In this document: positions 1-4,647 of the stretch, one piece after another
Numbering within the stretch: position 1 is the stretch's first letter
How the letters are laid out: every line of letters begins with the position of its first letter
DNA from: Bacteroidota bacterium
GTDB taxonomy: Bacteria; Zhuqueibacterota; JdFR-76; DREG01
Length of the DNA stretch: 6,787 nt
NCBI GenBank assembly: GCA_030624545.1
Contig: JAUXJX010000109.1
Span: forward strand, 1-6,787
Direction of reading: 5' to 3'
Notes under the pieces: model-generated
The model's database searches: none
What the model was told of the DNA's origin: nothing
The model's input: only the letters and a program-made list of their open reading frames with translations
Made by a program: the position numbers and the translations under genes

Positions 1-1
1 T

Positions 2-1204
2 GTTCTTGAAACAAACGAACCGGTTTGCGATGTGGATGTGGCAGAGGGGCTTGAGCCTCAAAATGGCAAAGACGCATGGATTGAATATTTCACAAATGCA
101 AAACAGGATTTGGTGCCGGCCGAAAAGGAAGATGGCGGCGTTGATTTTTATGGTCTTGGCTTGGTCGAGCCGGTAGAAAAGGATCAGGAACTGGCGTTAT
201 ATCACCCTCCTGTAAAGGGAGAGGATGGTTATGACGTCTTCGGAAGAATACGGCAAGGAACAGAGGGCAATCCGTGTAAGTTTCCGGCCGGAGAAAACAC
301 TTACGCCTCACCCGATAATCCAAATCTTGTGGTGGCCAAGATTGACGGCAATGTATCGATTGTTGACGGCGTCGTTGTGAACAGCGAAGCATATATAGTA
401 AAGGGAGACGTAGATTTTCTCACCGGCAATATATCCAGTAAGGGTCCTTTAATCGTAAAGGGTGATGTACAGAGCGGATTTGGTCTGGATATTGAGCGGG
501 CCATCGAGGTTGGCGGCTGCGTTGAAGATGCCGTGATAACATCAGGTGCAGACATCCTAATCAAAAGAGGCTTTATCGGCAAGAGCAAGGGGATTATTCA
601 CGCGGAGGGGAACGTCAATATCGGTTTTGTCAGAAATCAAACCATATATTCCCGGGGATCAATTCATGTGGCAAGGGAAGTTGTTGATGCCAGATTCCAT
701 GCGAAAAACAAGATCAGTGTTGGTGGGAGGAGAATATCGATCGTTGGTGGATACACTATTGCAGGAGAAGCGATCGAAGTGGAATGTTTGGGGAACATGT
801 ATGGAGCTTCTACTGTCGTAGAAGTGGGTTATGACTACAAAATGGTAGAAGACGTAGAAAACGATACACGCGAATGCCATGAACTGAAAAAAAAGCTGGA
901 AGAACTGAATGCCAGGATAAAAAATCTGGAAATGCAGCACAAGCGAAGTAATCGTGAGGATCATTCCATCGCCGCGCTATTAAAGGAAAAACTTAGTATC
1001 GATCAAGAGCTGGCAACCATTGAGGAAAGAATCCGGCTGCTGAAGAGGCAAATATACACACCATCTAAAGCAAGGGTAAAGGTAAAGCGACTAGTCCATC
1101 CTGGCGTCGAAATCATCATTAACAAGAGCAATTTCCTGGTCAAGGAAGAAATGCAGGCCAAGACTTTCATCCTTTCCGAGAAAGATGGCGTCATACCGGT
1201 GTGA
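2..1204 (+). CDS. FapA/DUF342 family protein, 5'-truncated by the window edge
   Basis: The reading frame is open from the first base (visible N-terminus VLETNEPVCDVDVAEG), so the true start lies upstream and the GTG at 32 is internal; 400 residues are visible. The order of parts fits the FapA (DUF342) family. An N-terminal part contains the glycine-rich signature KGEDGYDVFGR. A long stretch of short beta-strand repeats follows (about residues 130-270, with units such as AYIVKGDVDF and GSIHVAREV), as in a beta-solenoid. A charged heptad-like coiled coil comes next (about 285-350, ELKKKLEELNARI onward), then a small C-terminal beta region ending in KDGVIPV. FapA proteins have been linked to flagellar assembly and polar or signalling functions, but the biochemical role of most members is unknown. 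No signal peptide or membrane segment is visible. The gene converges on the toxin gene with an 83-bp gap. Family assignment is firm; function is not. Confidence 0.85.
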   Translation, partial: VLETNEPVCDVDVAEGLEPQNGKDAWIEYFTNAKQDLVPAEKEDGGVDFYGLGLVEPVEKDQELALYHPPVKGEDGYDVFGRIRQGTEGNPCKFPAGENTYASPDNPNLVVAKIDGNVSIVDGVVVNSEAYIVKGDVDFLTGNISSKGPLIVKGDVQSGFGLDIERAIEVGGCVEDAVITSGADILIKRGFIGKSKGIIHAEGNVNIGFVRNQTIYSRGSIHVAREVVDARFHAKNKISVGGRRISIVGGYTIAGEAIEVECLGNMYGASTVVEVGYDYKMVEDVENDTRECHELKKKLEELNARIKNLEMQHKRSNREDHSIAALLKEKLSIDQELATIEERIRLLKRQIYTPSKARVKVKRLVHPGVEIIINKSNFLVKEEMQAKTFILSEKDGVIPV

Positions 1205-1287
1205 ATCCTCCACGCCCCCGTTGGCTTTCAAAGCTCATTCTAAATCAGCTCAAGCACTTCTTCGTCCTTCGCTACTGAGCATCTTTA

Positions 1288-1596
1288 CTATCCCACTTTA
1301 GATTCTAGATAGCCCTTTAAGTCACGATAATAATTCTCATGTGGACCGATCATTATCAATTCCAGAACATCCTGCTTGATTCGATATGAAAGAAGGTAGC
1401 GTGTGTTTTTTGCTCTGAATTTATGAACACGTATTCCCTTCAATTCTCCTTTCTTCCCCTCACCGATTTCGGTATCGTTCATGATTTTTCGTATCTGGAT
1501 ATCCAATTCCTTTTTTTCATTTTTGTGAAGCTTCTTGACTTTCCTGGCGAAAAGCGGTGATTGAATAACTTTCATTGGATTTTCATCCGAATTCAT
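1288..1596 (-). CDS. RelE/ParE-superfamily toxin of a type II toxin-antitoxin module
   Basis: This is a small basic protein of 102 residues from the first ATG, or 95 from the internal ATG at 1575. It has the RelE/ParE layout: an N-terminal Lys-rich helical hairpin (SPLFARKVKKLHKNEKKELD), a central strand with conserved basics (GIRVHKFRAKNTRYLLSYR), and the C-terminal signature IGPHENYYRDLKGYL. Related toxins cleave mRNA at the ribosome or poison gyrase; the HENxYRDLK ending resembles the RelE-like group that pairs with ParD-like antitoxins. The start is uncertain. The ATG at 1596 lies inside the antitoxin gene (14-nt overlap) and has AGAGGA 7 nt upstream. The ATG at 1575 (MKVIQSP...) fits the usual family N-terminus but has only a weak ribosome site. 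Either way the gene is translationally coupled to the antitoxin. The local DNA is visibly AT-richer than the downstream enzyme genes, as expected of a transferred module. Confidence 0.85.
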   Translation of the reverse strand: MNSDENPMKVIQSPLFARKVKKLHKNEKKELDIQIRKIMNDTEIGEGKKGELKGIRVHKFRAKNTRYLLSYRIKQDVLELIMIGPHENYYRDLKGYLESKVG

Positions 1597-1801
1597 ATTC
1601 GGTTCCTCTTCCGCTATCCAATTGTTCCATTCCCAAAAGGATTTCTCTTATCAAGCTGAATGGTAGATCAGGATTCTCCTCGGCCATCTTGCCAATTTTT
1701 GCCCAATATTCAATTTGACCGGTTATCGAGCGGTTTTCCACCCTTGATCGCATTTTGGCCTCATCGACCAGCTTGTTTGAAATTCTCACGGCGGTACTCA
1801 T
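1583..1801 (-). CDS. ParD-like antitoxin (ribbon-helix-helix type)
   Basis: This 72-residue protein begins STAVRISNKLVDEAK, a short basic strand followed by a helix typical of ribbon-helix-helix DNA-binding antitoxins. It continues with NRSITGQIEYWAKIGK, the hallmark of the ParD-like family (members read roughly R-S-x-x-G-Q-x-E-x-W-A-x-I-G). The acidic C-terminal half (EENPDLPF..EILLGMEQL) is the expected toxin-wrapping segment. The ATG at 1801 is preceded by AAGGA with 8 nt spacing. The antitoxin comes first and its end overlaps the toxin gene, the standard order for type II modules in which the antitoxin, alone or in complex with the toxin, represses the operon promoter. The palindrome at 1853-1867 is a candidate binding site. 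The DNA-binding role is inferred from the family. Confidence 0.85.
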   Translation of the reverse strand: MSTAVRISNKLVDEAKMRSRVENRSITGQIEYWAKIGKMAEENPDLPFSLIREILLGMEQLDSGRGTEYEFG

Positions 1802-1837
1802 ATTGATTTTCCTTATTTTGATTCTGCCATCTGTGCC

Positions 1838-1867
1838 AAATTAAAGCAATCGGTTGCATAATGCAAC
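1838..1867 (-). promoter_or_regulatory. Candidate autoregulated promoter/operator of the toxin-antitoxin operon
   Basis: Positions 1853-1867 form a perfect palindrome with 7-bp arms and a single central base (GTTGCAT-A-ATGCAAC), 51 bp upstream of the antitoxin ATG. On the minus strand, TTGCAT within it (1866-1861) could be a -35 element, followed after 17 nt by a weak -10, TAATTT (1843-1838), giving a leader of about 30 nt. A dimeric ribbon-helix-helix repressor bound to the palindrome would cover the -35. The palindrome is directly visible; promoter and operator functions are inferred. Confidence 0.4.
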
Positions 1868-2002
1868 TTATTTTGCACCTGAAACCAGTATCATTTGCAC
1901 ACCGCCCGCCGGTTTTACTGCGCAGACGCCTTCAAATAGACAGTGACCATGGCGAGGAAAATTCCAACCCGGCCACCGTAACGATATGTTTGATCAAAAT
2001 GC

Positions 2003-2031
2003 TTGACAGCGAAGAAATAATTCCGTATCTA
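2003..2031 (+). promoter_or_regulatory. Candidate sigma-70 promoter for the DJ-1/PfpI-M20 operon
   Basis: A perfect TTGACA -35 box at 2003-2008 is followed, after a 17-nt spacer, by TATCTA at 2026-2031 (3 of 6 matches to TATAAT). TATCAT at 2030-2035 is a better hexamer, but its 21-nt spacing is too long. The site lies inside the upstream edge of the gene remnant, about 220 bp before the next intact gene, so transcription from it would run through the remnant into the operon. It is a sequence match only. Confidence 0.3.
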
Positions 2032-2228
2032 TCATCCTGGGCAAGATGTGCGATGTCTACGAAACCAGGACGATCCAGTCAAAGAGTTGGATTTGGAACG
2101 GCATCCACTTAAAGAGCGAAGCCGCCGGATTAACAAAGGTGGCCACCAAACTGGAAGTGGACGTTCCTGTTGACAAGCAATACCTCACCCTCCCGGCTGG
2201 AGCGGCGATCAGAGAATTCAAAATGTAG
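2007..2228 (+). pseudogene. C-terminal remnant of a secreted-protein gene (possibly DUF4412/LolA-like)
   Basis: The frame is open from just after a TGA at 2004-2006 to the TAG at 2226-2228. The translation reads protein-like: IILGKMCDVYETRT, then KSWIWNGIHLKSE, KVATKLEVDVPVDKQ and a final LPAGAAIREFKM. The pattern Gly-Lys-x-Cys-Asp-Val-Tyr-Glu, then a Trp-rich 'W-x-G-I-x-L-K' strand, then a 'V-P-x-D...LPAG' ending, recalls the C-terminal beta strands of small exported lipoprotein-sorting-like or DUF4412-type proteins; I cannot confirm this by search. The protein-like pattern starts before the ATG at 2046, which has no ribosome site, and upstream in-frame stops occur at 2004 and 1944. No N-terminal part or signal peptide is visible. 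It therefore looks like the tail of a decayed or deletion-truncated gene. It ends 25 bp before the DJ-1/PfpI gene, perhaps its former operon partner. Confidence 0.5.
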
Positions 2229-2253
2229 CGGCAGGAAAATCGGGACGGAACGC

Positions 2254-2847
2254 TTGAGAAATGTTGCCATTCTCATATTTGATGAGGTAGAAGTCCTCGA
2301 TTTCTGCGGCCCATTCGAGGTCTTCTCCGTTACCGGTCGGCGCGATAACTCGAATCCGTTTGATGTGTATACCGTTGCCGAGAAGCCGGGTCCCGTTACG
2401 GCGCGCAATCAATTGAGCATCAACCCCCGCTATACAATATCCGACTGTCCCAAGCCGGACATTCTGGTCGTTCCGGGGGGATATGGCACACGCAGGCAGA
2501 TGCACAACGCCGTGCTTACAGGTTGGATAAAGGCACGTTTACATGAGCTGGAATTGGTTCTTTCGGTTTGCACGGGGGCCTTGCTTCTGGCAACGGCGGG
2601 TCTGCTCGAGGGGCTGGCCGCCACAACTCATCACGGCGCATTCGAGCTTCTTGAAGAAATCGCCCCAAACACATCAGTACAGCGCGATCGGCGAATTGTC
2701 GATAACGGCAAAATTATCCTCTCCGCCGGAATTTCCGCCGGGATCGATATGTCACTCTATGTTGTGGCGAAGCTTTTGGGAGACGACATAGCACAAGAAA
2801 CGGCGGAGTATATGGAATATGATTGGCGGGTTAACCTGGATCGGTAG
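2254..2847 (+). CDS. DJ-1/PfpI (ThiJ/isonitrile-hydratase-like) family protein
   Basis: This 197-residue cytosolic protein has a complete DJ-1/PfpI glutamine-amidotransferase-like fold. It begins LRNVAILIFDEVEVLDFCGPFEVF, with the conserved acidic Glu22. It continues with the loop ILVVPGGYGTR (70-80), the nucleophile elbow LSVCTGA with Cys106, the segment ATTHHGAFELL (123-133, His126/His127), and the ending SAGISAGIDMSLYVVAKLLG...EYMEYDW. The last motifs match the subgroup containing isonitrile hydratase and the N-terminal halves of GlxA-type AraC regulators. No AraC DNA-binding domain follows, so it is an enzyme-like stand-alone domain. The chosen start is TTG at 2254, because family proteins begin at this strand and GGGACGGA lies just upstream. 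The frame stays open back to another TTG at 2170, but that would overlap the remnant gene and add a non-homologous tail. The M20 hydrolase starts 41 bp downstream, so an operon is likely. The substrate is unknown. Confidence 0.85.
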   Translation: MRNVAILIFDEVEVLDFCGPFEVFSVTGRRDNSNPFDVYTVAEKPGPVTARNQLSINPRYTISDCPKPDILVVPGGYGTRRQMHNAVLTGWIKARLHELELVLSVCTGALLLATAGLLEGLAATTHHGAFELLEEIAPNTSVQRDRRIVDNGKIILSAGISAGIDMSLYVVAKLLGDDIAQETAEYMEYDWRVNLDR

Positions 2848-2888
2848 CTTCTGGCATAACTAACACACCGCAAACAGGGAGTTTTACA

Positions 2889-4298
2889 ATGCCAAAACAC
2901 AGAATTTTCTTCCTTATCATTTTAAGTTCGTTGTGGTCCCTAAGCCTGTCATTCCCCCACGTTTTAAGCGGGAATCCATTTTGTTCTTCTTCCGGATTTC
3001 CGACAAAAGCATTCGGGAATGACATTTCGGAAACGGCTGATGACTCCGCAAGCAATCTCCGCGTTAATGCCAGAAGAATCGAACAGCGGATCTTGGGGCT
3101 CTCCCAATTCGGCAAAAATCCGCAGGGCGGTGTGAGCCGCGTGGCATTCAGTGAGGCGGATATCCGGGGACGCGATTACATTATGTCACTGATGCGAGAA
3201 GCGGGGCTGGAAGTGCAAATCGATGCGGCGGGCAACATCATCGGCCGGAAGAAAGGCCGCGATGCGAAGCTTCCGCCCATTCTCTTCGGCTCCCATATAG
3301 ACTCGGTTCCGGAAGGCGGCAATTATGATGGCGATGTGGGCGTAATCGGCGCCATTGAATGCGCGCAAGTCCTCCATGAAAATGGCGTTGTGACCAACCA
3401 CCCGCTGGAAGTTGTGGTTTTCTCGGACGAAGAGGGTGGTCTCGTGGGCAGCCGTGCGATCATCGGGAAGCTGACGCCGGACGCTCTGGAGGTCGTGAGC
3501 CATAGCGGCAAAACGATTCGTGAGGGCATTCTGGCAATTGGCGGCAAGCCGGACAAGCTGCATGAGGTGGTCCGGCGGAAGGGCGATGTCATGGCCTTCA
3601 TAGAGCTGCACATCGAGCAGGGAGGCATCCTCGATTCCGAAAACATCGACATCGGCGTCGTCGAGGGTATCGTCGGCATCAACTGGTGGGACGTCACAAT
3701 TGAGGGATTCGCCAACCACGCAGGCACGACGCCCATGGACGGGCGGCAGGATGCCATGCTTGCCGCTGCCCATTTGACTATCGCCGTGAACGACGTGGTG
3801 ACCGGTGTGCCGGGAAGGCAAGTGGGCACGGTGGGACGAATTCGTGCCGAGCCGGGTGCGCCGAATGTCATACCGGGAAAAGTTGTAATGAGCCTGGAAA
3901 TACGCGATCTTTCGGCGAAAAAGATTATGTCTCTCTACGACGGAATCCGGGAGAAAGCGCAGGATATCGGGCAAATGACCAAGACAAAGATAACATTTGC
4001 GCCCATTGATGTAACCGCCATTCCGGCACCGACGGACAAGGGCATACGCAGGATCATTGCTGAATCCGCCAAGGAATTGAAGCTCAGCCATCAATTCATG
4101 CCCAGCGGTGCAGGACACGATGCCCAGGACATGGCCCGGATTGCCCCGACCGGGATGATCTTCGTGCCAAGCGTCGGCGGGATCAGCCATTCCCCCAACG
4201 AATTCACCAGCCCGGAAGACATGGCCAACGGCGCCAATGTGCTCTTGCAGGCGATCCTCAGGATTGACAATGGCGCATTAGACCAGCAGGATAACTGA
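2889..4298 (+). CDS. Exported M20-family Zn-dependent amidohydrolase (allantoate amidohydrolase / N-carbamoyl-amino-acid hydrolase type)
   Basis: This 469-residue protein belongs to the hydantoinase/carbamylase group of peptidase family M20, which hydrolyses N-carbamoyl or ureido C-N bonds with two metal ions. Visible metal and catalytic motifs are GSHIDSVPEGG (His136), NYDGDVG (Asp147), FSDEEGG (base Glu181, ligand Glu182), ELHIEQG (His241), and GHDAQDM with GGISHSPNEFTS (His434). ANHAGTTPMDGRQD (276-288) lies in the inserted dimerisation domain (about 250-365). The whole catalytic set is present. Unusually, the N-terminus is a Sec-like signal peptide: KHR, then FFLIILSSLWSLSL, so the enzyme is probably periplasmic, whereas most family members are cytosolic. 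Residues 20-45 are encoded by a palindromic repeat. ATG 2889 has AGGGAG 7 nt upstream. It probably shares a transcript with the DJ-1/PfpI gene. The family is secure; the substrate (allantoate, N-carbamoyl amino acid, beta-ureidopropionate) cannot be decided from sequence alone. Confidence 0.9.
   Translation: MPKHRIFFLIILSSLWSLSLSFPHVLSGNPFCSSSGFPTKAFGNDISETADDSASNLRVNARRIEQRILGLSQFGKNPQGGVSRVAFSEADIRGRDYIMSLMREAGLEVQIDAAGNIIGRKKGRDAKLPPILFGSHIDSVPEGGNYDGDVGVIGAIECAQVLHENGVVTNHPLEVVVFSDEEGGLVGSRAIIGKLTPDALEVVSHSGKTIREGILAIGGKPDKLHEVVRRKGDVMAFIELHIEQGGILDSENIDIGVVEGIVGINWWDVTIEGFANHAGTTPMDGRQDAMLAAAHLTIAVNDVVTGVPGRQVGTVGRIRAEPGAPNVIPGKVVMSLEIRDLSAKKIMSLYDGIREKAQDIGQMTKTKITFAPIDVTAIPAPTDKGIRRIIAESAKELKLSHQFMPSGAGHDAQDMARIAPTGMIFVPSVGGISHSPNEFTSPEDMANGANVLLQAILRIDNGALDQQDN
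2947..3024. repeat. 78-bp palindromic repeat inserted in frame inside the M20 hydrolase gene
   Basis: The ends are a perfect 10-bp inverted repeat, TGTCATTCCC (2947-2956) and GGGAATGACA (3015-3024). Inside, CGGGAATCC (2969-2977) pairs with GGATTTCCG (2994-3002) with one G-T mismatch, and GTTTT pairs with AAAAGC, around a loop of about 16 nt rich in T. The arms have the look of the dispersed 'GTCATTCCCGC...GCGGGAATCC' palindromes common in some Deltaproteobacteria and other environmental genomes. The length is exactly 26 codons and the used frame has no stop; it encodes residues 20-45 (LSFPHVLSGNPF...). The transcript could form a long hairpin near the 5' end of the coding region. Confidence 0.8.
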
Positions 4299-4315
4299 CC
4301 CCAGCCAAAACAATT

Positions 4316-4348
4316 TTGGGTGCTGGTATTCTACCGATACCCAATTTT
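4316..4348 (+). terminator. Possible terminator of the DJ-1/PfpI-M20 operon
   Basis: Starting 18 bp after the M20 stop, TTGGGT (4316-4321) pairs with ACCCAA (4339-4344) and GGTA (4325-4328) pairs with TACC (4332-4335), separated by a 3 x 3 internal loop and closed by a 3-nt loop. TTTT follows at 4345-4348. The overlapping CCAAAA-CAA-TTTTGG (4305-4319) offers an alternative small hairpin. The T tract is short and the stem interrupted, so this is a weak intrinsic terminator at best. Confidence 0.4.
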
Positions 4349-4490
4349 GCTTGACTTTGCTCCTGCTGCTTTGCATTTTGTTAAGTAACGCGCCGCTCAC
4401 GAAGGAATGGTGTTGGCTGAAGATATGAGCAGAGGTAGTGCTGGTAAGTAGTCTTTATTGTAGCGTTACACTGTTTTCTCAGGAGGATTT

Positions 4491-4628
4491 GTGGGACAGT
4501 TTATTGAGAATACTTGCATATCAAACCGGAGTTACACACCCCTGAAAATGCTCATCGCATTTTCTGTCCCCCCCTTCGTCAGGCTCAGGACAGGGTCTCG
4601 AGAGGGGACTGTAGGGGTGTGTTCATGA
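4491..4628 (+). other. Small open frame (45 codons) with a Shine-Dalgarno-like site, upstream of the GGT-family gene
   Basis: A GTG at 4491 sits 4 nt after AGGAGG (4481-4486) and opens a frame to TGA at 4626-4628 (MGQFIENTCISN..., ending TVGVCS), 19 bp before the ATG of the next gene. Its last two thirds run through the inverted-repeat element, and the translation shows no recognisable motif. It could be a leader peptide, the truncated head of an older gene interrupted by the repeat, or chance. I favour chance or a relic. Confidence 0.15.
4534..4622. repeat. 89-bp nested inverted-repeat (MITE/REP-like) element
   Basis: Perfect 10-bp terminal inverted repeats ACACACCCCT (4534-4543) and AGGGGTGTGT (4613-4622) enclose further symmetry. 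GAAAATGC/GCATTTTC (4544-4551 and 4557-4564) form an 8-bp stem with a 5-nt loop. GTCCCC/GGGGAC (4566-4571 and 4604-4609) enclose TTCGTCAGGCTCAGGACAGG (4575-4594), which resembles a widely dispersed environmental-genome repeat core. CTCGAG lies at 4598-4603. The nesting suggests one repeat inserted in another or a composite element. It ends 25 bp before the ATG of the GGT-family gene, so it is in the 5' leader or the promoter region. Confidence 0.7.
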
Positions 4629-4647
4629 GAAAAAAGGAGGGCTGCAA

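Larger units (their letters stand above)
1802..2253. other. 452-bp region without an intact gene
   Basis: Between the antitoxin start and the DJ-1/PfpI start there is no complete credible gene. The left end holds the palindromic upstream region of the toxin-antitoxin operon. The right half holds the C-terminal gene remnant (in-frame from 2007, stop at 2228) and a candidate promoter at 2003-2031. In the roughly 140 bases from 1868 to 2002 I see no convincing coding, RNA or repeat signal; a plus-strand frame from 1861 to 2112 is open, but its translation (Arg/Pro/Ser-rich) looks spurious. Confidence 0.6.
4299..4647. other. 349-bp intergenic region before the GGT-family gene
   Basis: From left to right it holds a terminator-like hairpin just after the M20 stop (4316-4348). 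A stretch of about 130 bases with no clear feature follows, apart from TTGACT at 4351-4356 with only a poor -10 17 nt downstream (CATTTT, 4374-4379), and 7-bp inverted repeats GTAACGC/GCGTTAC at 4385-4391 and 4463-4469. Next come a Shine-Dalgarno-like AGGAGG (4481-4486) before a 45-codon frame, and the nested inverted-repeat element 4534-4622. A strong AAGGAGG (4634-4640) lies 7 nt before the ATG of the next gene. I see no convincing sigma-70 promoter for that gene. Confidence 0.6.

Noticed and set aside
32..34. GTG as the true start of the FapA-family gene
   Set aside because: The frame is open to the window edge with family-like residues before it, and the FapA N-terminal domain would be cut, so the start lies upstream.
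1861..2112. Plus-strand open frame of 83 codons after the toxin-antitoxin operon
   Set aside because: It starts inside the palindrome, has no ribosome site, and the translation shows no domain-like pattern. The neighbouring frame from 2007 is the protein-like one.
2970..2990. Lipoprotein signal (cysteine at residue 32) in the M20 hydrolase
   Set aside because: The residues before the cysteine (GNPF) do not fit a lipobox, and they are encoded by the inserted palindromic repeat.
3186..4190. Long minus-strand open frame (334 codons) opposite the M20 hydrolase gene
   Set aside because: It is antisense to a gene with a full set of catalytic motifs. Its translation is rich in His, Arg and Cys with no family pattern, typical of a shadow frame.
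4385..4469. Mobile element bounded by GTAACGC/GCGTTAC
   Set aside because: Seven-base inverted repeats 71 bp apart are weak evidence. No target duplication or internal symmetry is visible.
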